Assembly: GCA_030596605.1 (NCBI GenBank)
Contig: JAUVJI010000010.1
Span: 1 to 53,193 of the forward strand
Direction of reading: 5' to 3'
Source of the DNA: Bacteroidales bacterium
GTDB lineage: Bacteria; Bacteroidota; Bacteroidia; Bacteroidales; JAADJA01
DNA: 53,193 nucleotides
Within the stretch, counting starts at the first letter, position 1; each line of letters starts with the position of its first letter. Of the stretch, positions 1 to 9,368 are shown piece after piece. Position numbers and translations under genes: made by a program. The notes under the pieces are model-generated. The model was not told where the DNA came from. It was given only the letters and a program-made list of their open reading frames with translations, and did no database searches.

Positions 1-42
1 GTTCTGGCTTATTTAAGATTGGGACAATATAAACTTGGTTAA
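1..42 (+). CDS. Possible C-terminal tail of an upstream gene (partial)
   Basis: Frame 1 stays open for 13 codons from the window edge and ends at a TAA at 40-42, reading VLAYLRLGQYKLG. The other two forward frames stop within 10 codons. The composition would suit the end of a helical repeat protein, but the stretch is far too short to assign. It may be chance. Confidence 0.25.
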   Translation, partial: VLAYLRLGQYKLG

Positions 43-217
43 CTTTTTAATTTCCAAACTACAGTACTTAAAAGTGGCATAAAAAAAGTAATAAATTGAA
101 GCCAGCACATCAAAATAAAATTTAGCCTCTTTTTTGTTTATCGCTTAATTGCATTGTTTTTTTTCTTATATTTATTGCCTGATTTGATTAAGTCGTCTTT
201 TATTAAATACATTAAAT

Positions 218-225
218 TATCTTTG
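218..225 (+). promoter_or_regulatory. Bacteroidota-type -7 box TATCTTTG
   Basis: TATCTTTG followed by CA fits the TAnnTTTG -7 consensus of the Bacteroidota primary sigma factor. It lies 35 bases before the ATG at 261. I see no clear -33 TTG at the expected spacing, so the call rests on the -7 box alone. Confidence 0.45.
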
Positions 226-260
226 CAAATTATTTAATAACTTACTAATTCGCAAAAGAA

Positions 261-1199
261 ATGGAACAGTCAACAACAAAACCAACTGCTGCACCAAGCA
301 CTCAAAAGAAAAAAGGATCTAAGGGATTGATAGTCCTTGTAATTATTTTACTGATCATCGCCGTTGCTTTGATCGTTTGGTTCTTTTCGATGAAAAGCAA
401 GTATAACGCCATGGTTGATGAGAAAGAGCAACAACGCGTCGAGCTTCAATATGAACTCAACAATCTGTTGACCAAACACGATAGTATTAAAATTGAATAC
501 GGCACACTTGCTGATTCATTGTCAATCAAGGACAGTATTATTCTGGCCAATGCCAAAGAAATTCAACAACTCTTAAATTATAAGTGGGAATATCGAAAGG
601 TTAACAAAAAACTCAACATGCTCAGGGATATAACTCAGGGTTATGTACACCAGCTTGATTCACTTTTTACTGTTAACAGGGAACTGAAGGAAGAGAATGA
701 AAAAATAAGACAACAATATGCAAGAGAGCAGGATAAATCCCGCGAATTAAGCAAGGAGAAAGAAGAGTTGGTTGAAAAAGTTATCCAGGCCACAGTACTA
801 AAAGCATATAGTATTACAGCGGGCGGTGTAAGACTGACAGGAAGCGGCAGGGAAAGAGAAACAGATAAGGCGAAAAAAATAGAGCGGGTAAAAATTTGTT
901 TTACCCTAGGTGAAAACAAATTGGTTGAACCGGGAATAAAAACTGTTTATATACGGATCTTAAGGCCGGATAATGTGGTTGTTACGCAAAAAGTTGGGGA
1001 TGATTATACTTTTGAATTTCAGGGTCAGCAAATGGAATATTCTTCTAAAAAAGAACTGGACTACCAAAATAAAGATACATATACATGTATATACTGGACT
1101 AAAAAGACTAAATCGGATCCTGCTATGGTCGGTACATACAATGTATTAATTTATGCTGATGGGTTTGAGATCGGGAAAACGAGCTTCAATTTAAGATAA
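261..1199 (+). CDS. Membrane-anchored coiled-coil protein, unknown function
   Basis: This 312-residue protein has a short Thr/Lys/Ala-rich cytoplasmic N-terminus, one membrane segment at about residues 23-43, and a long charged heptad-like region at about 45-175 predicted to form a coiled coil. A compact C-terminal region of about 130 residues follows, with beta-type sequence such as TVYIRILRPDNVV and GTYNVLIYADG. The topology suggests an inner-membrane anchor with a periplasmic stalk and a beta-sandwich head. Proteins of this build are common and mostly uncharacterised in Bacteroidota. It is transcribed alone from a -7 box at 218-225 and ends at a strong terminator, so neighbours give no functional hint. 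I do not recognise a named family. Confidence 0.85.
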   Translation: MEQSTTKPTAAPSTQKKKGSKGLIVLVIILLIIAVALIVWFFSMKSKYNAMVDEKEQQRVELQYELNNLLTKHDSIKIEYGTLADSLSIKDSIILANAKEIQQLLNYKWEYRKVNKKLNMLRDITQGYVHQLDSLFTVNRELKEENEKIRQQYAREQDKSRELSKEKEELVEKVIQATVLKAYSITAGGVRLTGSGRERETDKAKKIERVKICFTLGENKLVEPGIKTVYIRILRPDNVVVTQKVGDDYTFEFQGQQMEYSSKKELDYQNKDTYTCIYWTKKTKSDPAMVGTYNVLIYADGFEIGKTSFNLR

Positions 1200-1219
1200 A
1201 GATTACCTTTAATAACAGT

Positions 1220-1256
1220 CACCCCGTTTTTGGTTTATAAAACGGGGTGTTTTTTT
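1220..1256 (+). terminator. Rho-independent terminator
   Basis: A perfect 11-bp stem (CACCCCGTTTT with AAAACGGGGTG) closes an 8-base loop and is followed by seven T. It begins 20 bases after the stop of the coiled-coil gene. The gene on the other side converges on it, but the minus-strand reading lacks a downstream T-run. Confidence 0.9.
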
Positions 1257-1279
1257 GCAATAAACCTATCATTTCTGAT

Positions 1280-2887
1280 CTATTGATTTTTAGATAATTT
1301 TTCAGCAAGAATTTGTAGAGACTCCTCTTTAGTAAGAAAATATTTATCTGCAAATAGTTTGGCATTTTCTAATAGGGTGCTATCATTCAGGATTATCAAT
1401 TTACTATTTTCAATATCGTAATACCTCGCAGCAGCCTTGGGGTGGTTTATTTTGAAAATATTTTCAGATTCTTTTACAATCAATTTATCTACAGAGATAT
1501 TCTTTTCAGCGGCTTTTATCTCGAATGACCCGAACCAATCAGGGCTTCTCCGGATATTCTCTTCAAAATGTTTCGGTCCTTTATAGGTTAGGAAGCCATC
1601 AATATCGCCCTGGCTGTATATATATTCTGCTTCTACTTCAAGCCACTCTTCCAGGGTGAGATTCCTGTCCTCCGCTTTTTCAATTACCGAATTAAACCAT
1701 TCACTGTAATTCCATATGTCGCATTTGTATTTGTGAACTTTATCATACTCAGAGGCCTCTCCATATAATGAATAAGCGTCTTCAATAAAATTCCACCCGA
1801 ATTTGTAAAGAAATCGCTCGGTCACCATCAGCAGGATCACATCCTGTTTTTCAATTTCTTCTTTGAGGTCCAAGTCCCCTACAAATACCGGATTAGAGTA
1901 TGTATCCGGATATACTTTGGAATAGAAATACCAATAATCTTCATTACTAAATAAATTTTGAGGAATGCGCGTATTGAAAATATTCCAGTAATAACTGTCG
2001 GCTACAGCTAAAACCATTGGTTTGTTTTTTTCTTGATTTTTTTCAAAACGATATACCGGATATGCAAGTGATTGTTTTTCGTTGAGTTGCCACATTAGGT
2101 TCAGGGTTTTCCCGACATCATAATCGGGTCGTCGTGATCGGGTTTCTACTTGAAAGCTATCAATGAAAGCTTCCGGCATGTCAATCTTACGTATATGCTC
2201 AATATATTTTATTATTGAATCAGCGGCAATTGACATTCCATAAATACTCCAGTGTGTGCCGTATTGTGCATAAAGAGGATATTCTGTTTTACCTTTGATA
2301 GCTAGGAAGAAGGAGTTGAAATCTATATATTTAACATTATAATCTTTCGCTTTTTGAACAAAACATTTGTAGTTGGTATTTGGTTTTGCATTTAGAAAAT
2401 ATCGATCAGGAATATATTCGGGATAAAACGATCCTTTACCGGGTTCAAAAACAAGAATAAGATCAATGTTTATCTCTTTTTTTAAGTGTTGCTGAATAAA
2501 CTTCAGCATCCGGATTTTTTTATCAATGTTTGTTTCACCGATAAAATCCCCACCTGTATAAGCCCTGATGTAATCAGATTCAAATAGCTGATCATTTTTA
2601 CCTACAACAACTCCTTCAGCATGGGGATCCCTGTAAAGGCCATAATCAATTTGATTTGTAAGTCTTACAAGAAAATTCCGGAAGCCGATATGACCCTCAA
2701 GGTATTTATCAAAATCAGTTTGATATTTGCCATCATACCAATCTTTCCAACTAAAGGCTGGTTTTTCAGCTAATATAAAATCTCCATCGAGCTCCTTAAT
2801 TATGATTAAAGGATACTCCTTTTGAATCGCCGGAAGAACCAGAACCAGAACAATTAATAAGACCAATATTTTTTCTGCAATTTTCAA
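1280..2887 (-). CDS. AlgJ/AlgX-like SGNH acetyltransferase-associated protein
   Basis: This 535-residue protein has an N-terminal signal anchor (about residues 5-21), then a periplasmic domain of the AlgX/AlgJ/DHHW type. Visible family features are THW at 211-213 (the TxHW block carrying the catalytic His) and ADSYY at 296-300 (the GDS-like Ser block). These proteins receive acyl groups from an MBOAT partner and O-acetylate an exported polysaccharide. The MBOAT gene lies directly upstream, 5 bases away, so the two are surely co-expressed. The start is a TTG at 2887: an in-frame TAG lies just upstream, and the next Met is past residue 120, which would remove the signal anchor. The C-terminal ~150 residues are charged and I do not recognise them. 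The substrate glycan is unknown. Confidence 0.8.
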   Translation of the reverse strand: MKIAEKILVLLIVLVLVLPAIQKEYPLIIIKELDGDFILAEKPAFSWKDWYDGKYQTDFDKYLEGHIGFRNFLVRLTNQIDYGLYRDPHAEGVVVGKNDQLFESDYIRAYTGGDFIGETNIDKKIRMLKFIQQHLKKEINIDLILVFEPGKGSFYPEYIPDRYFLNAKPNTNYKCFVQKAKDYNVKYIDFNSFFLAIKGKTEYPLYAQYGTHWSIYGMSIAADSIIKYIEHIRKIDMPEAFIDSFQVETRSRRPDYDVGKTLNLMWQLNEKQSLAYPVYRFEKNQEKNKPMVLAVADSYYWNIFNTRIPQNLFSNEDYWYFYSKVYPDTYSNPVFVGDLDLKEEIEKQDVILLMVTERFLYKFGWNFIEDAYSLYGEASEYDKVHKYKCDIWNYSEWFNSVIEKAEDRNLTLEEWLEVEAEYIYSQGDIDGFLTYKGPKHFEENIRRSPDWFGSFEIKAAEKNISVDKLIVKESENIFKINHPKAAARYYDIENSKLIILNDSTLLENAKLFADKYFLTKEESLQILAEKLSKNQ

Positions 2888-2892
2888 TTTAT

Positions 2893-4314
2893 TTAAAATC
2901 TAAAGTATATAAACGGATTAAATCCGGATGATGTAATTGATCCCACGCATACAATTAGTAAAACGATAGAAATGATAAACATTAAGATAATAATCCTCAG
3001 GCCTTTTCCTTGTGCATATAATTTCTCCTGCCATTTCTCGATATTTTTAAAGCCTCCCCAAAAAGAGAAAAAGATGGCGATTATCAATATTGTAATAAAT
3101 TTATTGTTGAAATAAATAACATCGTTGCTAAAATCAAAATCAAACATATTATTAAGGTAATCCCTGGCCATAAAAATATTATCTGCCCTGAAAAGTACCC
3201 AACCAATTAGCGTAAAAAAGAAAGTTATTATTATGCTTGGTATTTTCCCAATTTTTTGAAACACTTTTAATAGAAAAAGTCTATCCGCAACAAGAAATAA
3301 TCCATGGAAAGCGCCCCAAATCATAAAATTCCAGGCTGCTCCATGCCATAAGCCTGAAATCAGGAAAACAACCCAAAGGTTAAAATATAAACGTTTGGCG
3401 CTTACACGATTTCCTCCAAGGGGAATGTACAGGTAGTCGCGCATAAACTTTCCGAGTGTAATATGCCACCTGCGCCAAAACTCTGTAATACTTTGCGAAA
3501 TATATGGATTGTTAAAATTTTCGGGGAACTTAAATCCAATCATTCTTCCTATACCAATAGCCATATCTGAATATCCTGAGAAATCAAAATATATTTGAAA
3601 TGCATATGCAATGATACCCAACCAGGCTGTTATTGTGTTAAACTCCAAATCCTGGGTTGCAAATATCAGGTCAACTTGTTCTCCCAATACATTGGCAATA
3701 AGTACTTTCTTTCCTAATCCTATGGTAAACCTGAAAAATCCGGTTAACCTGTTGTTATTGTTTTCATTCCAGCTGCGGTCTTCAATCTGATCAGCAATTT
3801 CATTAAACCTGACAATCGGCCCGGCAATTAGCTGGGGAAACATCAGGATGTATAGTGCATAGTCTGTTACTTTTTTTAAAGGAGCATGAACCTTACGATA
3901 AACATCAACCGAATAAGTCAGTTTTTGGAAAGTAAAAAATGAAATACCAATGGGCAGGGCAATGTTAGTCCAATTCAGATTTTTAGCACCAAGGATGGTT
4001 AAAAAATTATTTACATTTTCTATAAAAAAGTTGGCGTATTTAAAATATAAGAGTAAACCTATATTTAATAGGACAGATAACGAGATTAAAAGGAGTTTTT
4101 TCCTTCTAACCGCCTTGTCCATTAATTTAACAACATAAAAGTCAATAAAAATGGAACCAAGCACAACAAAAATGAAATCAGGAGCGCCCCATGCATAGAA
4201 AAAAATACTGGCAAGCAGTGCAAAAATATTTTTAAACCTTTTTCCCAGAATAAAATATATAATGAGAAAAGCAGGTAAAAAATATAAGAGAAACAGACTG
4301 CTGCTAAATACCAT
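2893..4314 (-). CDS. MBOAT family O-acyltransferase (AlgI-like)
   Basis: This 473-residue polytopic membrane protein has the hallmark blocks of bacterial MBOAT acyltransferases. These are FDFSGYSDMAIGIGRM at about 244-258, FWRRWHITLGKFMRDYLYIP at 279-298 with conserved His284, and the GLWHGAAWNFMIWGAFHG block with the presumed active-site His324. Length matches AlgI and related enzymes (460-520). The family moves acyl, usually acetyl, groups across the inner membrane to a periplasmic acceptor. Here that is the AlgJ-like product of the next gene, five bases downstream. The pair probably O-acetylates a surface or secreted glycan. A role in peptidoglycan (PatA-like) or teichoic-acid (DltB-like) acylation is less likely, given the glycan-synthesis genes upstream. 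Confidence 0.92.
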   Translation of the reverse strand: MVFSSSLFLLYFLPAFLIIYFILGKRFKNIFALLASIFFYAWGAPDFIFVVLGSIFIDFYVVKLMDKAVRRKKLLLISLSVLLNIGLLLYFKYANFFIENVNNFLTILGAKNLNWTNIALPIGISFFTFQKLTYSVDVYRKVHAPLKKVTDYALYILMFPQLIAGPIVRFNEIADQIEDRSWNENNNNRLTGFFRFTIGLGKKVLIANVLGEQVDLIFATQDLEFNTITAWLGIIAYAFQIYFDFSGYSDMAIGIGRMIGFKFPENFNNPYISQSITEFWRRWHITLGKFMRDYLYIPLGGNRVSAKRLYFNLWVVFLISGLWHGAAWNFMIWGAFHGLFLVADRLFLLKVFQKIGKIPSIIITFFFTLIGWVLFRADNIFMARDYLNNMFDFDFSNDVIYFNNKFITILIIAIFFSFWGGFKNIEKWQEKLYAQGKGLRIIILMFIISIVLLIVCVGSITSSGFNPFIYFRF

Positions 4315-4406
4315 ATATTATTTATCTTTTTGCGTTGTTAGTTTACAGCCAGGGCGAAATTTCTTATAAAGGTTCAAAGATAAGGGAATTGGTGAATTTT
4401 TGAGGA

Positions 4407-6041
4407 TTAATACCTTAGCTTATATAATTCAGCTCTTTTGAGTAATGATGTATGAATTTTTTCATAATTATTTTCAAGAACAACTTTTACTTTGTCATTC
4501 TTATCAATAGAATGAAAATTTGTTGCACCCCAAATTATCACATATTCAATTGTTTTTTTCGGAAGAGTTACATCTGTACTTGAACAATAATTGCAGAAAT
4601 TTTCAAGATTGGTTGTGCCCAGGTAGACAGCCGGGCGTTTTTCTAAATTCCATATCAGCGGGAAGTTGCCGTTACATTCGGGTCCGGCTGCATTAAGAAT
4701 GGGTTTATCAACACAGGCATAATATTGAAAATGTAGTTGTCGCCAACTTGGCATGTAGTTAAATGAATAAACAATTGAGTTGGGTACGATCAATTTTTGA
4801 ATTTCTTTTAATTCTGATATTGCTTTACTTGCCTTGGTAAGACTTTTATGCTGATAAGCCCTTGTATTAATTGAATAGATAATAATTATAGTAATTGTTA
4901 AAAATGAAATCAAACCAGGATATTTCTGAGCGCTTAACCATGTAATAAAAAACAGAAATAGTATAATACTTAACCGATTCGATATGTTTCCTGCTGATAA
5001 ACGATCCGGAACTATTAAGTATAACGCAAGAAATGCGAATGTTAACAAAAGCCAGAAATCGTTTTTATTAAAATACCTGAAGAGCGATCCATCCTGATTT
5101 GATTTACTGTTTTTTCTTTTTATTATTCGATCAACAACAGCAAAAATGAATAAAAAACAGAGCAGGAGAAATAGCATATTATTTTCAGCACCCTCTATTA
5201 TAGTGTGAAACCCAATCAATGATTTAATATCATAAAGAAACTGTATTAACTCAGAAAAACTATACTTTAAATATGCCGAATAACCACTGAAACTTATCCA
5301 ATATTTATAAGCCAGAATGATACTTGCCGAAGAGGCAAAAACCAGGAAAACTATCTTTTTTACATTTCGTCTTATTAAATCATTTTTGTTTTTCTTGTCA
5401 AGAAGAACATTCAAAAAGGATATGAGCATATAAAAAACAATGGAAGCTCCAAAGAATACAAAAACAAAAAAATGGGATAAATAAAGTAAGACTAAAAGAA
5501 GCAGAAAAACAAAGAATTTGGAAATATTCAATTTGTTCTCAATTCTCAGCCAATATCCAAAAGCAAACAGCATAACTGCCGTTGCAAAACAATAATTATA
5601 ATATCCAAGGTGGTAAAGGGAGGTATATGAAAAAGGAAATATAAGAAAACTGATGAATGAAGATTTATTATTAATTGAAATTACCAAATACCTAAAAGAA
5701 AAAGCAATTCCAATCAGATAAGTGGCAAGCAGGAATTTTTCAGCAAGCCATCCCGGTAAAAACAGATGATAAACCGATAGTAAAAAATGGCCAGTCCAGT
5801 TTCCAACAATGATATCGTTGATTTTGAAAAACTGTTCAAAAAGTTCGTTTGATCTCCATAGCTCTCCAATTACTCTTGAAACATAAAGGTGTTGAGGGCC
5901 ATCAAGAGAACTTGTGTATTTTACCAGAAATAAAGGTAAAAGATTTAGCAGGGAGAATAGAATGAACAGGTATTTTTCAACCGATTCACTTTTCCGGTTT
6001 GTGATACTACTAAATACTTTTTGTTGTCGTGAAAATTTCAT
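4407..6041 (-). CDS. Multi-spanning membrane protein, GT-C-like glycosyltransferase candidate
   Basis: About 544 residues with roughly ten membrane helices and a soluble C-terminal part that contains CNYCSSTD. After the first helix comes an exposed loop with SLDGPQHLYVSRVIGELW. An acidic residue in this first loop is typical of GT-C enzymes that use polyprenyl-phosphate sugars. No specific family could be named by eye. I chose the ATG at 6041, 17 bases after the upstream gene's stop. A longer reading begins at a TTG at 6113 but overlaps the epimerase gene by 55 bases and adds a non-hydrophobic lead. Context is the glycan cluster: a GtrB/DPM1-like donor synthase lies at 10129-10995 and could supply its lipid-linked sugar. 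Confidence 0.75.
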   Translation of the reverse strand: MKFSRQQKVFSSITNRKSESVEKYLFILFSLLNLLPLFLVKYTSSLDGPQHLYVSRVIGELWRSNELFEQFFKINDIIVGNWTGHFLLSVYHLFLPGWLAEKFLLATYLIGIAFSFRYLVISINNKSSFISFLIFPFSYTSLYHLGYYNYCFATAVMLFAFGYWLRIENKLNISKFFVFLLLLVLLYLSHFFVFVFFGASIVFYMLISFLNVLLDKKNKNDLIRRNVKKIVFLVFASSASIILAYKYWISFSGYSAYLKYSFSELIQFLYDIKSLIGFHTIIEGAENNMLFLLLCFLFIFAVVDRIIKRKNSKSNQDGSLFRYFNKNDFWLLLTFAFLALYLIVPDRLSAGNISNRLSIILFLFFITWLSAQKYPGLISFLTITIIIIYSINTRAYQHKSLTKASKAISELKEIQKLIVPNSIVYSFNYMPSWRQLHFQYYACVDKPILNAAGPECNGNFPLIWNLEKRPAVYLGTTNLENFCNYCSSTDVTLPKKTIEYVIIWGATNFHSIDKNDKVKVVLENNYEKIHTSLLKRAELYKLRY

Positions 6042-6058
6042 TATAGCCCCTTTATTTT

Positions 6059-7039
6059 TTATTCGGACTGTTTTACAATTTGTTCTTTTCTCGGTTTTAG
6101 ATAATAATCCCAATTGTTTCCAATTTTATTTAAGCAATGTTCAAGTGCCTGTTCAAGTGGCGTAGGAATAAAATCAAGATCATTTTTAATAGCGGTTGTA
6201 TCAAGCCTGGAATCCTGTAAAATCCCTTTCACATGTTCGGCGGTAAACAAAGGAACTTTTTGTGTTTTCTGGAAAATCTTACCCAAAGCTTTTGCAAAGA
6301 ATGGGGGAACAGGGATAAATATTTTATTTTGCTTTTTAATTTTAACAATCAGTGAAATGAAATCTTTAAATGAAATAACAGTATCTCCTGCAATTTCATA
6401 AATCTTTCGATAAGACCCGGGCTCTTCAATTGATTTAACAATATATTTTGCGAAATCTTCAACAAAAATCGGATGCTGTGTTTGTTTTCCTCTTCCAATC
6501 AGAGGAATGAAAAAGGGTATCCGAAATACATTTTTAAGAACTCTGTTCAGGCCAAGACTTTCTGGCCCCATTATCATGGCCGGGATAAAAACTGTGTAAT
6601 TGAAATTAGATTCAGTAAGATAATTTTGGCCAATAAGCTTGGTTTCGCCGTATGGCCCTTTTATTTTTTTTAAAACAACTACACTGCTTATTTGTATGAT
6701 TCTGTCAATACCGGCTTTCTTTGCAAAATTGATCAGGTTTTGTACCCCATTTGCATTTACAGCAAAGTTGCTATTGTAATCAGAGCTTCCGAGAAGCGCA
6801 GCCAAATTAAGAATTCCAATTACATTTTTATTTTTCGCAATCCTAAGCAGTTGTTCGTTGGTGGTATGCTCCTTTGTTATGTCGAAGTCAATATATTCAA
6901 TATGTTCGTTTTCGATTATTCTTGAGGAAAAGTGATCGTGCTTTAATCCGATCACCTTATAATTTTGGTTTAACAGCTCTTTACAAACATAATAACCAAG
7001 ATATCCGTTAGCCCCGGTTACAATAACATATTTATTCAT
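6059..7039 (-). CDS. NAD-dependent epimerase/dehydratase (extended SDR)
   Basis: This 326-residue protein has an N-terminal Rossmann fold with VTGANGYLG (residues 7-15), DFDITK after strand 3, LNLAALLGSS at 78-86, a Ser in the QISSV segment near 119, and the catalytic pair Tyr130 and Lys134 in YGETK. This is the standard signature of nucleotide-sugar epimerases, dehydratases and reductases, and also of 3-beta-HSD-like enzymes acting on lipids. Which substrate it uses cannot be read from the sequence. The gene sits between a membrane GT-C candidate and a UPF0104 membrane protein, with 17- and 12-base gaps, in a single minus-strand run. A role in making or modifying a sugar for the cluster's glycan is the natural inference. 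Confidence 0.85.
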   Translation of the reverse strand: MNKYVIVTGANGYLGYYVCKELLNQNYKVIGLKHDHFSSRIIENEHIEYIDFDITKEHTTNEQLLRIAKNKNVIGILNLAALLGSSDYNSNFAVNANGVQNLINFAKKAGIDRIIQISSVVVLKKIKGPYGETKLIGQNYLTESNFNYTVFIPAMIMGPESLGLNRVLKNVFRIPFFIPLIGRGKQTQHPIFVEDFAKYIVKSIEEPGSYRKIYEIAGDTVISFKDFISLIVKIKKQNKIFIPVPPFFAKALGKIFQKTQKVPLFTAEHVKGILQDSRLDTTAIKNDLDFIPTPLEQALEHCLNKIGNNWDYYLKPRKEQIVKQSE

Positions 7040-7051
7040 AGTAATTTAATC

Positions 7052-8005
7052 TTAATTTACAGGTTCGTTTTTTGGAGTTTTCAAATTCAAAAAAATCTGA
7101 CCCAAAATGAGCGCAATTATTCCTCCTCCAATTTGCGCCACCAGAAAAATTAATCCTGACAAGGCTAAAACCTGTGCTTCCGAAAAAGCTTTAAAAACAT
7201 ATAGAAAAGTTAGTTCTCTTGTGCCGAGCCCCATAACGGTAATTGGAAGCATATTTAGCAATCCGGCAATGGCGACACCTCCCGAAACAGTTAAAAAAGA
7301 AATTGGAAGATCTATACCTAAAGCCAAAAAATAACAGGAAATAAAATATGACAGGTTGCTAGTTAACGCCAAAATGACAATTATTAATATTTCCTTTTTT
7401 GTGCGAAACTTAAACGATCCTGAAATATTTTTAACCAATTTGTCAATCCATGTATAAATTTTTTTTGATCCGATTAGTAAAATAGCGACAATAAAGATTA
7501 TTACACCTCCTAAAAGGATCAAAAAACTAAGAAGTGGACTTATTATTATCAGATTTGCCCAAATTAATGCACAGGCTGCAATGATGATAAAAAATCCAAT
7601 ATCCAAACCGCGTTCAGCCAGAACCCTTACTCCCGAAACGATTACTTTTTCTTTTTTCTTTTGATATCCTGCTTTCATTAGTTCTCCAATGCGGCCAGGG
7701 GTGATCACCCCCATAGCATAACTTTCAAAAAATTCACCCAGGCTTTGAAAAATGGATGCCTTGTTTTTGCTACCATCATTCAGAATGTGCCAGCGATATC
7801 CCTTTACCAACAAAAGGATGATTTGGAAAAAAATAGCAAGCAACAAAAATAATAGGTCTACTTTTTTGATGTGTTCCCATATTGCTGCAAGGTCAACATT
7901 AAATAAAACAATGATAAAGATGATAATACCCAAAATCCTCAAAAGAGAGAACCCCTTGATTTTCTTGCTCTTTTGACTTTCTCTATTTGATTTTTCTTTA
8001 GGCAT
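7052..8005 (-). CDS. UPF0104/AglD-type membrane protein (LPG synthase TM domain)
   Basis: This 317-residue protein has about eight membrane helices and a Lys/Ser-rich cytoplasmic N-terminus. The family signature is visible as YAMGVITPGRIGELMKAGY at about residues 96-114, and as VMGLGTRELTFLYVF near the C-terminus. This is the flippase-like domain shared with the membrane half of MprF (lysyl-phosphatidylglycerol synthase) and with archaeal AglD. The aminoacyl-transferase half of MprF is absent. Members in glycan clusters are thought to be flippases or glycosyltransferases for lipid-linked intermediates. Its place beside sugar-modifying and glycosyltransferase genes supports such a role here, but the activity is not proven for stand-alone members. 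Confidence 0.85.
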   Translation of the reverse strand: MPKEKSNRESQKSKKIKGFSLLRILGIIIFIIVLFNVDLAAIWEHIKKVDLLFLLLAIFFQIILLLVKGYRWHILNDGSKNKASIFQSLGEFFESYAMGVITPGRIGELMKAGYQKKKEKVIVSGVRVLAERGLDIGFFIIIAACALIWANLIIISPLLSFLILLGGVIIFIVAILLIGSKKIYTWIDKLVKNISGSFKFRTKKEILIIVILALTSNLSYFISCYFLALGIDLPISFLTVSGGVAIAGLLNMLPITVMGLGTRELTFLYVFKAFSEAQVLALSGLIFLVAQIGGGIIALILGQIFLNLKTPKNEPVN

Positions 8006-8048
8006 TTTATAAATATTACTTTTCTCTTTAAACTAAAAACAGTTTTTT

Positions 8049-9368
8049 TTAACTGAGTTTTTCTCTTTTTATTTTGTGGGTTGATTTTTTCCAGATGGTT
8101 CTTGATTTTTCAAAGATACCACCAATAATATGCGGGGGAATTTTTTCGACCAGGAATCGGGCAGGCTTTGTGCCCAAAACAATAAACATAATATCAATCA
8201 TTACCTCCATCAGGTAGCGGCTGAAGGAGAATCCTTTATTAGTGTAACCATAATCGGGATTTTCCAGTCCCATCCACTTCCTGTATTTCATCCTGATAAA
8301 AGTTCCCCTTTTCTTTAAGTCATAACCATGAGAGTGCATTGTTATGGCTTCGTCAATTTCAATTGGGTTCAATGAAATTTCATTCTCCTTAATCATTTCA
8401 TCAAGAATTTCTTGTCCCTTTTCTGATCGTGAAATTACCATTGAAAAACCTTTTCCTCTTTCTTCATAAACTGGCGCCCATGCGTCGCCACCTGAAATAT
8501 CGGTATATTCGTTGCTAAGGTCTGTGCATAAAAGGCTGTTCTTTAAAATATGAAATGGGATCAGGTAGTTTGCATGAAATTTCGGTAATTCAATAATCCG
8601 ATTCGACTTTAACTCTACCCTCATATTCCCCGGCCACTCACCATAGCGAAAATAAAGTTTATTTATTTGTGTATAATCCTTTTCTCCATATGATTTCAAA
8701 AAGCTTTTCACAGAAGAAAAGTGAAGGGTGTTTCCGTAAAATGGCCCTAAAATGTACTTAATATTTTTAACAGATGGGTAATTTATTTCCTGGAGTTTTC
8801 TAATGGATTGAACCTGCCCAGGCAAACCAACATAAGCAAGTTTACCATCGAATTTTTCAATTTCCGGTAAGATTTCATTAACCGAACTGATGGTGTATTT
8901 GCTTTGAGCAGCAGATAAAATCTCCTCTTTTGTTGTGGCAATAAAGGGTTCGTTCATCCATGGCTGGTTCTCAGACATTCTCAAAAGTACAGCGCCATCT
9001 ATTTTTTTGTTTTTCAGCAACCAAGCCAAGATACCCGATATTATTCCGCCACTTGCTGCATTTTTGCGTATTTGTTCGTTTTTGCTGTGGCCAATATAAA
9101 TGTTTCGATAAACTCCGGTATAATTGTGAAAATTAATATTATCACCAAATGTTTTTTTTCTATAAAATGGAAAATCAAATTCCTTTCCAGAACAAGCATG
9201 CCAGATCCTATCAGCAAGTTCGTTACTAAGCTCACCGTGAAGCTTGGGTAAATATTTCCCCGTTTTATTTTCAAAAGTAATTATTCCATTAGATAAACCA
9301 ACGCAACTTCCGCACCTGTTGCACAGGTCAGAATTCATTACCTTTTTTAACTTGTTAATACTTTTCAC
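8049..9368 (-). CDS. FrhB-like coenzyme F420 hydrogenase/dehydrogenase beta-subunit family protein
   Basis: About 440 residues, beginning with a Cys cluster (CNRCGSC) that resembles half of a ferredoxin-type Fe-S site. It continues into the FrhB/FdhB N- and C-terminal domain pair, with AASGGIISGILAWLL, YVGLPGQVQSIRKL and DISGGDAWAPVYEERGKG as recognisable blocks. F420-reducing members bind FAD and Fe-S clusters. Homologues in bacterial polysaccharide loci probably do a flavin-dependent redox step on a sugar or lipid carrier. F420 itself is unlikely in this lineage. The start is uncertain: GTG at 9368 keeps the INKLKKVMNSDLC lead that resembles homologues and overlaps the upstream gene by 14 bases. 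TTG at 9374 or ATG at 9338 are alternatives. Confidence 0.8.
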   Translation of the reverse strand: MKSINKLKKVMNSDLCNRCGSCVGLSNGIITFENKTGKYLPKLHGELSNELADRIWHACSGKEFDFPFYRKKTFGDNINFHNYTGVYRNIYIGHSKNEQIRKNAASGGIISGILAWLLKNKKIDGAVLLRMSENQPWMNEPFIATTKEEILSAAQSKYTISSVNEILPEIEKFDGKLAYVGLPGQVQSIRKLQEINYPSVKNIKYILGPFYGNTLHFSSVKSFLKSYGEKDYTQINKLYFRYGEWPGNMRVELKSNRIIELPKFHANYLIPFHILKNSLLCTDLSNEYTDISGGDAWAPVYEERGKGFSMVISRSEKGQEILDEMIKENEISLNPIEIDEAITMHSHGYDLKKRGTFIRMKYRKWMGLENPDYGYTNKGFSFSRYLMEVMIDIMFIVLGTKPARFLVEKIPPHIIGGIFEKSRTIWKKSTHKIKREKLS

